From: Streptomyces sp. SID12488
Lineage (GTDB): Bacteria > Actinomycetota > Actinomycetes > Streptomycetales > Streptomycetaceae
Reading direction: 5' to 3'
Assembly (NCBI RefSeq): GCF_010548275.1
Contig: NZ_JAAGLT010000037.1
Location: 1 to 64,000 of the forward strand
DNA: 64,000 nt
Shown: one piece after another, positions 24,284-33,134 of the stretch
Layout of the letters: the number at the start of each line of letters is the position of its first letter
Position numbering within the stretch: the stretch's first letter is position 1
Notes under the pieces: generated by a model
Told to the model about the DNA's origin: nothing
Seen by the model: only the letters and a program-made list of their open reading frames with translations
The model's database searches: none
Program-made: the position numbers and the translations under genes

Positions 24284-24323
24284 CGTCGGCTTCAAGGCCC
24301 AGTTGTGGTCTTGAAGGCCGACG
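24284..24323. terminator. Hairpin downstream of the integrase remnant
   Basis: CGTCGGCTTCAAG pairs with CTTGAAGGCCGACG with a one-base bulge, around a loop of about 13 bases. It lies between the convergent integrase remnant and the small HTH gene and can serve both. Confidence 0.6.
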
Positions 24324-24342
24324 TTGTCATACGGGGTGGGTC

Positions 24343-24597
24343 TCAGCTCGGCACAGCGTCATGCGCGGCGCGGCTCGAATGCCGCCGGGCTCCTTCGAGC
24401 AGTTCCGTCTGCGGCAGAGCCAGAAGCTCGGCGAGTTCCGCGAGTTCTTCCCGTGTGGGGTGAACGGGCCCAGTGGCCCCGTCTTGGAGGAAGGCCCTGA
24501 TGCGAGGAGTGCGAATGCCTGTGGCGTGGGCCACGGCTTCGGTACTCACGTGCTTTCGGTTCATCGCGTCTTGCAGCAGGTGGGCCAGATCGTGCAT
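24343..24597 (-). CDS. Small helix-turn-helix (XRE-like) protein
   Basis: This 84-residue protein reads MHDLAHLLQDAMNRKHVSTE, AVAHATGIRTPRIRAFLQDG and REELAELAELLALPQTELL. It is a compact XRE-type DNA-binding domain with the recognition helix around TPRIRAFL. The ATG at 24597 has GGAGAG upstream. Such single-domain proteins are often plasmid- or prophage-derived repressors. Placement beside an integrase remnant supports a mobile origin. Confidence 0.65.
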   Translation of the reverse strand: MHDLAHLLQDAMNRKHVSTEAVAHATGIRTPRIRAFLQDGATGPVHPTREELAELAELLALPQTELLEGARRHSSRAAHDAVPS

Positions 24598-24787
24598 GAG
24601 TGACTCTCCTTGCCCGCGGGTGGGTCAGATCGGTGCCGGTGAGTGCCTGCCACGTGGGCCTGCCGGACCAGCGTCAGGTGCCGGCCTGTGTCGTCTTCCC
24701 TTTCTGCGTGGGTGTATGGCCCATTGCTGTCCGCACGGCGTGCCTGTCGACTGTTGATCCACATCTGCAGCGGGTACATGGATCGGC

Positions 24788-25549
24788 ATGGCTGAAGTGG
24801 TGCAGGCTGGACTGTGGGGGTTGGTGGCGGGCTCAGCGCTGCTGCTCGGTGCCGGGCTGGGGTACGGGCTACGGGTGCCGCAGAAGGTGATCGCGAGCGT
24901 GATGGCCTTCGGGGCCGGGGTGCTGATCTCGGCGGTGTCCTTCGAGCTGGTGGGGGAGGCGTACGACCAGGCGGGGCTTGCTCCCACGGTCGTCGGCACC
25001 CTCATCGGCGCCTTCGCCTACACCGGGGGCAACGTGTGGCTGGCCCGTCGGGGAGCGCGCCACCGCAAACGCTCCGGTCACGAATGGGCTCAGGCGCAGC
25101 CCTCGGAGTCCGAGCAGGGCGGATCCGGGAGCGCGCTCGCGCTCGGCGCGCTGCTCGACGGTGTGCCGGAGTCCGCGGTCATCGGCGTCAGCCTGCTGGA
25201 CGGCGGGGCGGTCAGTCTGGTGACGGTGGCGGCGGTGTTCATCAGCAACGTTCCCGAGGGGTTGTCCAGTTCGGCGGGGATGAGGAAGGCCGGCCGCAGC
25301 CGGGGCTACGTCTTCGGTGTCTGGGCCGCGATCGCCGCCGCGAGCACGGTGTCGGCCGTCCTCGGTTACACGGTGGTCGGCTCTTTCTCCCCCGCCGTGA
25401 TCGCCGCGGTGACGGCAGTGGCGGCCGGGGCGATCCTCGCCATGATCGCCGACACCATGATCCCCGAGGCGTTCAACGACGCCCACCTGGCCATCGGACT
25501 GATCACCGTCAGCGGCTTCCTCGTCTCCTTCGCCCTCTCCCACACCTGA
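24788..25549 (+). CDS. ZIP-family metal transporter
   Basis: The 253-residue membrane protein has about eight helices. It contains the ZIP metal-site motifs LLDGVPESAVIGVSLLDG and FISNVPEGLSSSAG in the fourth and fifth helices, and ADTMIPEAFNDAHLA near the C-terminus. A hydrophilic loop (RRGARHRKRSGHEWAQAQ) separates the halves. Members move zinc or other divalent cations into the cytoplasm, though bacterial ZIP-type proteins have broad specificity. The ATG at 24788 has no strong Shine-Dalgarno. The gene stands alone, with a FUSC-like gene downstream on the same strand. Confidence 0.82.
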   Translation: MAEVVQAGLWGLVAGSALLLGAGLGYGLRVPQKVIASVMAFGAGVLISAVSFELVGEAYDQAGLAPTVVGTLIGAFAYTGGNVWLARRGARHRKRSGHEWAQAQPSESEQGGSGSALALGALLDGVPESAVIGVSLLDGGAVSLVTVAAVFISNVPEGLSSSAGMRKAGRSRGYVFGVWAAIAAASTVSAVLGYTVVGSFSPAVIAAVTAVAAGAILAMIADTMIPEAFNDAHLAIGLITVSGFLVSFALSHT

Positions 25550-25704
25550 CCGCTGGGGCCGAAATCCGGTAGACCGTGCGTGGTGCCGTGTGTGGCAGAC
25601 GGTCCCCGAATCCCGCCCGAGGCTCTGGCCGCTGGGCGTGCGCGAGGCTCGTGAGGGTGCTCACAGGGGTGCATCTGTCGTCGCTGGTGTGGCAGTTGCT
25701 GTCC

Positions 25705-26865
25705 ATGGAGTGGATGGGGTGGGCGACAGGGGCATTTCGACGTCATGGCGGGGCTGCCGTGCGGGCTGTGCGGCGGGCGTGGAGGGAGCCGGGCCGTGAA
25801 CGCGATCTGATGGTGCAGGTCGGCAAGGCGGCGCTGGCGGCCTGTGTGGCGTGGGCGGTGGCGGGGTGGTGGTTGCAGGCGCCGATGGCGTTCGTCGCGC
25901 CATGGGTGGCGGTGGTGCTGGTGGAGTCGACGGTGTACCGGTCGCTCGCGCACGGTCTGCAGCAGGTGGCGGCGATCGCGGTGGGCACGGTGGTGGCGAC
26001 GTGTGTCGCGTTGGTGCTGCCCAGCACGATGGTTGCGATGGTGGTGGTGCTTCCGGCGGTGCTGTTATTGGCGCAGTGGCGGCGGCTGGGCAGTCAGGGC
26101 ATCTACGCCGCCACCGGCGCGCTGTTCGTCCTGACCAACGGGGAGGTCTCCCTGGCGACGTCGGGCGCGCGCGTCGCGGAGGCGGTGTTCGGGGCGGTGG
26201 TCGGCATCACGGTCAACGCGTTGATCCGGCCCCCGGTGTACCTGCGTGACACCCGTGCCGCTCTGACGGACGCCGCCCGCGAGGCGCAGGAGATCCTGGA
26301 GGCGGTGGCCGACGGGCTGGACGACGGTGAGTGGGACACTCACGCGGCTGGGGAGTGGCACGAGCGCGCGCTGCGCCTGGGACATCTGGTCGATCAGGCC
26401 CGTTCCGCGATCGGCTGGAGCCGCGAAAGCCTGCGGGGCAATCACCGCCGACGCGGTACTACGGAGGCCGTCTGCCCGCCGGGCAAGGCGTACGACGATG
26501 CACTGGCCGTACTGGACCATGTCGCCGTGCACACCGCAGGTGTGACCCGCACCGTGCTGGAGATCGTGAGCGACGACGGAAAGGCCGCCCGCCCCGGCCC
26601 GCGGATCGCCGGACCCTACGCCGACTTCCTGCGCCACACCGCCCGCGCGATCAATCTCTACGGCCAGACCCGCTTGGCAGGAACCGACACTGAGCAGCCC
26701 GCCGACGGGGCCCTGCGCGAGGCGGTCGAGGAACTGCATCGCAGCCTTGACGAGCTCCACCGGCGGCTGCCCGGCGCTGTGGCAGGCGATTCCGATGCGC
26801 TGGCGACGCACGGCGCGCTGCTGGCCCAGGCCCGCCGTCTGGCCGGCCAGCTCGTCCGGGACTGA
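25705..26865 (+). CDS. FUSC/aromatic-acid-exporter-type membrane protein
   Basis: The product is about 386 residues from ATG 25705; ATG 25714 and upstream GTGs are alternatives. The N-terminal half has about five closely spaced membrane helices: LAACVAWAVAGWWLQAPMAF, VAPWVAVVLVESTVYRS, AIAVGTVVATCVALVLPSTM, VAMVVVLPAVLLLAQW. This is the half-FUSC arrangement of ArAE exporters. The conserved ALIRPP precedes a long cytoplasmic helical domain (residues 180-385). FUSC-like proteins export aromatic acids or help assemble efflux pumps, but no substrate can be assigned. It follows the ZIP gene after 155 bases. Confidence 0.72.
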   Translation: MEWMGWATGAFRRHGGAAVRAVRRAWREPGRERDLMVQVGKAALAACVAWAVAGWWLQAPMAFVAPWVAVVLVESTVYRSLAHGLQQVAAIAVGTVVATCVALVLPSTMVAMVVVLPAVLLLAQWRRLGSQGIYAATGALFVLTNGEVSLATSGARVAEAVFGAVVGITVNALIRPPVYLRDTRAALTDAAREAQEILEAVADGLDDGEWDTHAAGEWHERALRLGHLVDQARSAIGWSRESLRGNHRRRGTTEAVCPPGKAYDDALAVLDHVAVHTAGVTRTVLEIVSDDGKAARPGPRIAGPYADFLRHTARAINLYGQTRLAGTDTEQPADGALREAVEELHRSLDELHRRLPGAVAGDSDALATHGALLAQARRLAGQLVRD

Positions 26866-27499
26866 CATTTCCTTGTGAAGGCGGCAACGGCAGTGGTGTC
26901 GCCCCACCGCTGTCGGCCGAAGGAGGCGCCCGTTCACAGCCAGCCGTGGCGGCGGAAACTCCGGTGTAGCAGGGCGGCGGTGCCGACCATCACGGCGATG
27001 GCGAGCGGGTATCCGTACGTCCAGCTCAGTTCCGGCATTTGGATTTCGCCGCTTCGATCGTCTCCGGCGGGGTCAGTGTCGTGCCGGTGAGCACGGTCAG
27101 CACTGTGGCGGGATGTCATCCACCATCGGGCCAGCAACACTGCGGCGGTGATGGCCGCAGCGGCGAAGGCCGCCGACGGTGCGCACCATGCCGGGGGGAT
27201 GCCCTGAGCCCAGGGGGACTGCGCCAGCAGGTCGGCACCGGCGAGGTTCGGCCTGCCGGTGTGCCTCACGAATGTGTTCGATCGCCTCGGTGTGGTCCGG
27301 CATGGCCCGTCCCACATGCGTCCCGGACAGCCGTCTGTCGCGCGTCACGCTGAAATGCGCCGTGCAAGGTCCACACGCGCGGCGCGCAGAGCGCGAAGCC
27401 GAAGGTGTAGGGGGTTCCCTCATGCTTCGGCCGGTCCGACACGGAACGCTGATCCGGGCAACCGGCTGCCGTGGCGGCGAACAGAACAGAAGGACACCC
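26866..27499. other. Gap containing a decayed corA fragment
   Basis: Apart from the corA tail (26934-27105) no gene is seen. The right part should contain the promoter of the secreted propeller gene at 27500. Confidence 0.5.
26934..27105 (-). pseudogene. CorA-type magnesium transporter, C-terminal remnant
   Basis: The minus strand ends MPELSWTYGYPLAIAVMVGT and ALLHRSFRRHGWL, followed by a stop. This is the end of CorA proteins (MPEL-W-xYGYP loop, last helix, R/K-RGWL tail). In another frame just upstream, VLTVLTGTTLTPPETIEAA resembles the preceding helix, but the GMN signature is missing. Frameshifts and a small deletion have removed the pore motif, so the gene is dead. No upstream CorA body is present. 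Confidence 0.6.
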
Positions 27500-28822
27500 A
27501 TGAGACGTCTCTCCATAATCCGCAACGCAGGGCGCGCAGTGCTCGCGTCAGTCATCGTCGCGGCGCCGTTGTCAGGCGGCGTCGCGCATGCCACGAATGC
27601 CGAACCGGGGCCGGCAGGCACGGCACCGATCAGCAACTCCGCCAGCGGGCCGTCGATCTCCGCCGACGGCCGCTACGTGGCTTTCGCTTCGCTGGCAAGG
27701 GATCTGGTGGCAGGCGACACCAACGGAGCGGACGACATCTTCGTGCGCGACCGGCAGACCGGCGTCATCACCAGGGTCAGCGTCGACTCCGCGGGCAACC
27801 AGGTCAACAACGTGAGCCGGAATCCGTCGATCTCCGCCGACGGCCGCTACGTCGCGTTCGAATCCACCGCGTCGAACCTGGTGGCCGGTGACACCAACCG
27901 CTACCGCGACGTATTCGTGCACGACCTGCAGACCGGTGAGACGACCAGGGTCAGCGTCGGCAGAAGCGGCGAGCAGAGCGACAGTGAGAGTTTCCATCCG
28001 TCGGTCTCCGCCGACGGCCGATTCGTCGCGTTCGACTCTTTCGCGTCGAACCTGGTGTTCGGCGACACCAACAACATCCACGACGTCTTCGTACGGGACC
28101 GGCAGACCGGTGAGACCAGCAGGGTCAGCGTCGACTCCAACGGTCGCCAGGGCGACGGCATCAGCCAACTGCCGTCGATCTCGGCGGACGGGCGTCAGGT
28201 CGCCTTCTCCTCCGGGGCGAAGACACTGTCCTTGTTCCCCGACAACAACCGCTCGGACGACGTGTTCGTGCACGATCGACTGACCGGGCGCACCGACCGG
28301 ATCAGCGTCGGTCCCGGCGGCGACGAAGGCAACTCCGCCAGTCGCACGGCGAGCATCTCGGCCGACGGCCAGTACGTCGCGTTCGAATCCACCGCGTCGA
28401 ACCTGGTGGCCGGCGACACCGGCGGTCCGATCGACACCGACATCTTCCTGTACGACCGGGTCACCCGGACGACGACGCAGGTGAACCTTGGCCCCGATGG
28501 CCTGGGCGACAGCAGGACCCCCAGCCAGGAGCGGACGACGCTCTCCGCCGACGGCCGCTACATCGCCTTCGTGTCCGGCGAGGACAAGCTGGTGACCGGC
28601 GACACCAACTCTAGCTGGGACGTGTTCGTGCGGGACCGGGTGACCGCCACCACGACCAGGGTCAGCGTCGCCGATGACGGCTCGCAGAGCGATGGCTACA
28701 GCTCCAGCCCCTCGATCTCGGCCGACGGCCACCACGTGGCTTTCACGACCAGCGCAACGAACCTGGGCGGTGACGGCACCAGCCGGAGGTTCAACCTGTA
28801 CGTACGCGACCTCGGCAACTGA
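27500..28822 (+). CDS. Secreted PD40/TolB-like beta-propeller protein
   Basis: The 440-residue product starts at ATG 27500 (AGAAGGA upstream). It has a signal peptide (MRRLSIIRNAGRAVLASVIV, cleaved near AHA). The mature part is about seven near-identical blades of 55-60 residues. Each contains SISADGRYVAFxS, SNLVAGDTN, DVFVRDRQTGxTTRVSV. This WD40-like PD40 repeat forms a beta-propeller that usually binds proteins or glycans rather than catalyses. The strong internal similarity of blades at DNA level suggests recent duplication. It is convergent with the LAL regulator gene (22 bases apart). Confidence 0.85.
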   Translation: MRRLSIIRNAGRAVLASVIVAAPLSGGVAHATNAEPGPAGTAPISNSASGPSISADGRYVAFASLARDLVAGDTNGADDIFVRDRQTGVITRVSVDSAGNQVNNVSRNPSISADGRYVAFESTASNLVAGDTNRYRDVFVHDLQTGETTRVSVGRSGEQSDSESFHPSVSADGRFVAFDSFASNLVFGDTNNIHDVFVRDRQTGETSRVSVDSNGRQGDGISQLPSISADGRQVAFSSGAKTLSLFPDNNRSDDVFVHDRLTGRTDRISVGPGGDEGNSASRTASISADGQYVAFESTASNLVAGDTGGPIDTDIFLYDRVTRTTTQVNLGPDGLGDSRTPSQERTTLSADGRYIAFVSGEDKLVTGDTNSSWDVFVRDRVTATTTRVSVADDGSQSDGYSSSPSISADGHHVAFTTSATNLGGDGTSRRFNLYVRDLGN

Positions 28823-28844
28823 GTCGTCGGCCGCCGTGGAGGCC

Positions 28845-31715
28845 TCAATCACGCGCCGCGGCGGCCCACACGCCGGCCAGAGCGGTACGACCGGAGACGC
28901 CGACCTTTGTGTAGACCCGGCCCAGATGGACTTCGACGGTCTTGGGACTCAGGTTCAGCCGGAGGCCGATGTCCCGGTTGGTCAGGCCGTCCGAGGCCAG
29001 GTTGGCCATCTCGACCTCACGGGCGGTCAGATCGAATCGCTCGACGCCGCTCTCGGGCCGGGGGCCGCGCGCATTCAGGCGCCGCTCCTCGCGCGCGACC
29101 TGCGGCAGGAACAGTCGCGCGTCACACCGGGTGAACAACGCGCGGGCGGACATGAGGTGTGCACGGGCCTGGTCGATCGCCCCGCTGCCGCCGAACGCCG
29201 TCGCGGCGAGCAAGTGCGCCCGCCCGGCCTCCACGGCCACCCCGATCCGACCGAACGTGCCCGCGGCGGCGACAGCGAGCGGTGCGGCCGCCGCCGGATC
29301 CGTCGGCAGCGTGGCGATCGCGCGGGCCTGCTGTGCCATGGCGGTACGCAGCGGAAGATCGAGCCGGCCGGCCGCGACCTCCGCCCGGTCCGCCCATGCC
29401 GTGGCCGCGGCGATCCGACCGGCCGCGACCTCCGCCTCCGTGAGCATCAGGTACACCAATGGCCTGGTACGGACACCCACTGCGGGCAGCTCGGCCCCAC
29501 CGCCATGGGTGAGCAGCAGGTCTATGCAGGCGTGCGGATCACCCGAGTGCAGCATCGCCTGCGCCAGCATCGCCTCGGCCTGGCCACTGCGCCAGGAACT
29601 CATGGCCGTCGCTTGGTCGTCGGCGACGATAGCCTCCTTGCCCAGGCGGATCGCCTCGGCAAGGTCGCCGCGCCAGGTGGTGATCCAGCACCCGAAGATC
29701 AACGCCATGACGCGCTGTTCCTCGCTTCCGGTGAGTTCCGCCGACTCCAGGCTGTCGTCGAAGCAGGTCGTCGCCGCCGCCAGCTCACCGAGGTAGGCAT
29801 GCACCATGCCGCGGATCGCGGTCAGCAGTGCGATCTTGTGGGACTGTCTGCTCTCGCGGGCCAGTCGCAGGCCACGGCTCACGTGCCGGCTCGCCGCCGT
29901 GAGCCGGTCGGCGGAGATCTCCGACCAGCCGAGCCAGAACGCCGCGTCGATGTCACAGACCAGGTCGCTGTCGGGCAGCGCGTCCAGCAGTGCGGCCGCC
30001 TCGTCCAGCCGGTCCGCCTGCCGGTCGATGAGCGTCGCGGCCGACAACGCCGTCGCCAGCAGCATCGGATCCCCGACTTCCCGCGCGGCGGCGATCGCCT
30101 CGGCCACCCGGTCCTGTCCGTGCTCGCGCTCGACACTCTCACCGGCGACGAGCGCGACGAGCAGGACGGCCGCCGAGCGGGCGTCCACGCCTTCGACGCG
30201 TTTCCACTCGCTGTGCAGCATCGCCCTGGCCTCGGTGTAGTGCCCGAGCATCTGCTCCACCGTCGCACAGGCCCGCGCTGTCTGTGCCCGGATCTGGGTG
30301 AGTTCGGCGGGCAGGAGCCGTAGCACCTCGTACATGGTCTCCCTGGCCTGCCGCAGGTCGCCCGTCGCGCCGAGTGCCTGTGCCAGCCGGCCGAGCAGGA
30401 TCAGGCGCTGTGGCGTGGCCGTCTCCGAGTCGGGAAGCAGCCGGATGGCCGCCCGCAGGAAGTGCCCGGCGGTCATCGGCGTGGTGTGCATCGTCGCCTC
30501 GGCCGCCTCGGTGAGCGCCGCGACCGCGTCGAGGTCACCGCGGACGGCGGATCGCTCCACGTGCCGGGCGAACTCGGCCGGCGGCGCGCCCCGGCTCCGG
30601 AGTGCCGACGCGGCCCGGCCGTGTGCCTGAAGCCGCCAGCCGGGACCGGCGTCCTGGTAGGCGATGCTGCGCACCAGCGGATGCCGGTACCGGAACCGGC
30701 CGGTCGCGCCGTCGAGCCGCACCAGGTCACGCTCGGCGAGCCGGTCGAGCACGGCGAGCACGGAACCTGGGTCCATTGCGGCCGTTTCAGCGAGCGAATC
30801 GGCCTCGAAGTCGTCGCCCACGACCGCGGCGGCGTGCGCGACGACTCGCTCCTGCGGGGTCAACGCGGCCAGCTCGGCGGCGAGCACCGCGCGGACCGCC
30901 ACCGGGATCGCCCCGTCGGGGTGGAGCGCCGCGTCACCGACGGGTATCCCCCGCTCACCGGCCCGCACCAGGGCTTCCAGGTAGAACGGGTTTCCGCCAC
31001 TGGCCTGGTAAAGCTCTTCCCGCCGGGAACGGCCCAGCCTTTCCGGCATGAGGCAGCCGGCATCGGCCTGGCTCAGCGGCGCGAGTTCCAGCAGCTCGGC
31101 CACCCCGTCGGTCGCGGCGCGGGACAGCGCGTGCCACAGCCGCAGCGACGTCTGCCGGGGCCTGCCCGCCAGTGCCAGGACCAGCCGCGCCTGGGGCGGG
31201 TGGCGCAGAAGGTGGTCGAGCAACTCGACCGAACCCTCGTCCGCCCAGTGCAGATCGTCGAAGACGAGCACCAGCCCGGACGGCTCGGCGAGCAGCTCCA
31301 GCAACGCCCGCACCGCCCGGTGCAGCCGGTACCGCTCCGCGTCGACCAGGTCGGTGGGGCCGGAGGCGGGAAGCGCCGGAAACATGGTCGCGAGAAGTGC
31401 GAGCTGCTGTTGCCCGAGGGCGGCCAGACGCTCCGTGCCCAGCTCGGCGAGCTGGTCGTCGAGCGCGTTGACGAACACACCGAACGGGATGCGGGACTCG
31501 AACTCCGCCGCGCGCCCGCTGCGGACCGTCCATCCTGCTGTGTCCGCGAGCTTCCCGAGCTCCGTCAGCAGCCGGCTCTTGCCGATCCCCGGTTCGCCGG
31601 TGACCGCGACGCACCAGGTGTCACTCTCGCCCGCCAGCACCGCGCGCAGGATCGCGACTTCTCGCGCCCGGCCGGGTAGTCCGCCGACGGGCTTCCCTCT
31701 CGCTTCGTCAGTCAT
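28845..31715 (-). CDS. LAL-type LuxR regulator with AAA-like ATPase domain
   Basis: The 956-residue protein has an N-terminal ATPase with Walker A GEPGIGKSRLLTELG (near residue 43) and Walker B LVLVFDDLHWADEGSVELLD. A long helical TPR-like central region (residues 350-870) follows, and a C-terminal LuxR helix-turn-helix: FDLTAREVEMANLASDGLTN, RDIGLRLNLSPKTVEVHLGR. This is the large ATP-binding LuxR (LAL, MalT-like) architecture, which in Streptomyces often activates secondary metabolism or carbon use. No cognate cluster adjoins it. It lies just outside the left boundary of the tRNA-linked island. Confidence 0.88.
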   Translation of the reverse strand: MTDEARGKPVGGLPGRAREVAILRAVLAGESDTWCVAVTGEPGIGKSRLLTELGKLADTAGWTVRSGRAAEFESRIPFGVFVNALDDQLAELGTERLAALGQQQLALLATMFPALPASGPTDLVDAERYRLHRAVRALLELLAEPSGLVLVFDDLHWADEGSVELLDHLLRHPPQARLVLALAGRPRQTSLRLWHALSRAATDGVAELLELAPLSQADAGCLMPERLGRSRREELYQASGGNPFYLEALVRAGERGIPVGDAALHPDGAIPVAVRAVLAAELAALTPQERVVAHAAAVVGDDFEADSLAETAAMDPGSVLAVLDRLAERDLVRLDGATGRFRYRHPLVRSIAYQDAGPGWRLQAHGRAASALRSRGAPPAEFARHVERSAVRGDLDAVAALTEAAEATMHTTPMTAGHFLRAAIRLLPDSETATPQRLILLGRLAQALGATGDLRQARETMYEVLRLLPAELTQIRAQTARACATVEQMLGHYTEARAMLHSEWKRVEGVDARSAAVLLVALVAGESVEREHGQDRVAEAIAAAREVGDPMLLATALSAATLIDRQADRLDEAAALLDALPDSDLVCDIDAAFWLGWSEISADRLTAASRHVSRGLRLARESRQSHKIALLTAIRGMVHAYLGELAAATTCFDDSLESAELTGSEEQRVMALIFGCWITTWRGDLAEAIRLGKEAIVADDQATAMSSWRSGQAEAMLAQAMLHSGDPHACIDLLLTHGGGAELPAVGVRTRPLVYLMLTEAEVAAGRIAAATAWADRAEVAAGRLDLPLRTAMAQQARAIATLPTDPAAAAPLAVAAAGTFGRIGVAVEAGRAHLLAATAFGGSGAIDQARAHLMSARALFTRCDARLFLPQVAREERRLNARGPRPESGVERFDLTAREVEMANLASDGLTNRDIGLRLNLSPKTVEVHLGRVYTKVGVSGRTALAGVWAAAARD

Positions 31716-31860
31716 TGCTGGCGTCGACTCTTTCCGTCCGCGACCAGTCGATCGTATCGACGCTCACGCGCCTTCGGAAGGCGGCCGAGCCGATCACCTC
31801 GGTCCACGCAAAGCCTCAAGAAGCCCTCAGCACACACATTCCAAGGTCAAGAAAACAAAG

Positions 31861-31942
31861 AAACCCCAGGTCACGGCGAGTGAGTCCTGGGGTTTCTCGG
31901 AGCCGCCTTCGGGATTCGAACCCGAGAGCTACGCATTACGAG
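31861..31942. repeat. Distal copy of the tRNA-Thr 3' end plus terminator (att-like)
   Basis: These 82 bases match 49857-49938 at 79 positions. They cover the tRNA terminator hairpin (AAACCCCAGG...CCTGGGGTTT), the acceptor and T-arm (GGATTCGAACCCGAGA) and the anticodon-arm segment CTACGCATTACGAG. The 5' half of the tRNA is absent, so this is a duplicated integration-site core and not a gene. It marks the left end of the 18-kb island. Confidence 0.88.
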
Positions 31943-32529
31943 CTCGCCAGACCGTACCCCTGGGCTGCCCTGACCATCCCTCATTTCACCGTTCTAGCAG
32001 GTCAAGCCGGGTGATGTTGGCTGAGGATCGCGGATCATTCACGGGGTTTACCGGTCCTTCCGTTCCCACCACGTTCCCAACGGCAGGCCACCGGCGGCAT
32101 CCTGACGCGGAAGCAGAGGATGCTGCAGGCCACGCCGTCGCGCGATTGCCGCTCCGACGCATCACCCTTGCGACGCGAAGAGGCCCTACCCCGCTGGGGG
32201 TAGGGCCTCCGGCCGTCTACGCGCGCCCCTGTCCAGGCCGCTGCCCACAGGTTAGCGGCCCGGGCTTATCTGCGGAGCCAGTCCGTACAGGACGCTCGGC
32301 CGGATTTCGGGCTGGCCGACATAGCGGCACTCGTGCGGACAGCTGGGTGGGGTGTTCACGGGTACTACTGACGTGCAGCACCACGGCTTCCTGAAGATCT
32401 TCTCCCGGAGAACCGCCATCGCGTCCTTCGCCACTCGTCGTCTGTCTGTGTGGGGCCGTTCCGATCGAGCAGTGTCAGACGTGCCCGTTAGGGTCCCAGG
32501 CGATGGCGCCGGTCGTGGTTGGAGGCAGC
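31943..32529. other. Island left flank, no supported gene
   Basis: On the minus strand a frame runs into the repeat with ACRWERGGNGRTGKPRE. It may be the C-terminal tail of a lost integrase, since such genes usually end beside the attachment site. The strong hairpin at 32180-32209 is the only firm feature. Confidence 0.35.
32180..32209. terminator. 13-bp hairpin terminator
   Basis: GAGGCCCTACCCC pairs perfectly with GGGGTAGGGCCTC around the loop GCTG. It stands upstream of the glycosylase-like fragment and 240 bases from the left attachment-like repeat. Confidence 0.8.
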
Positions 32530-32820
32530 ATGGCAAGACAGATGCGTGAAGAAACGTTCCGCGTAGAGCAGAAGCAGCGGCGTTACGCTCCCCATGTCCG
32601 TCCGATCAACGAGATGGTCGACATCTTGCGCGATCAGGACGAGCGTGGCTGGATGCCGCATGTCGCACCCTGGCACGGGGGCGCGGAGGCTCGCGTCCTG
32701 TCCATTCTGCGGGACCCGGGCCCCAAGACGCAGGAAGGCGCCGGCTCGGGATTCCTGTGTGTGGAAAACGATGAGGCGGACGGGTTGTGGGCCGGCGGTG
32801 GCAGCGCCGTCCGGGATGGC
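32530..32820 (+). pseudogene. Uracil-DNA-glycosylase-like N-terminal fragment
   Basis: The ATG at 32530 follows GGAGGCAGC. The frame reads MARQMREETFRVEQKQRRYA, HVRPINEMVDILRDQDERGW, MPHVAPWHGGAEARVLSILR and DPGPKTQEGAGSGFLCVEND. It resembles the first third of a family of UDG-fold proteins in actinobacteria (RDPGP followed by GSGFLCxEND). After about residue 90 the frame loses protein character and no downstream continuation was found in any frame. It is likely truncated. The family identification is tentative. Confidence 0.4.
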
Positions 32821-33134
32821 GGGGCCGTGGATAGCGCGGAGTCCGGCGAAGCGTGCCAGTTCGTCCGTAGAAGCCCACGGCTTCCTCGGTGGGCGTGGCC
32901 AGGTCATCGAGCGGTACCGTGCGGTGCAGTTGCAGCAGCGGAGGCTCGACGGATTCGGCGACTACCCCCTTCGGGCTGCCGAGCAGCCGCACCAGGTGTG
33001 GCAACGATTCCGCCCACGGGTGTGGGTGTTGCCGCACGCAGGCCAGCCCGGACACGACGGCGCTCCGCGTGCCGGTGCGGAGGTCGCAACGGCACGCGGA
33101 GCTGGTTTCGGAGATCGTGACCCGAGCCGCTTCG
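32821..33134. other. Gap without a supported gene
   Basis: This segment follows the glycosylase-like fragment. Frames on both strands are open but unrecognised. One minus frame (CVRQHPHPWAESLPHLVRLL) looks partly protein-like and may be another remnant. Confidence 0.35.

Noticed and set aside
31905..31942. A second tRNA-Thr gene near 31.9 kb
   Set aside because: Only the 3' half matches. The D-arm and the 5' acceptor strand are absent, so it is an attachment-site duplicate.
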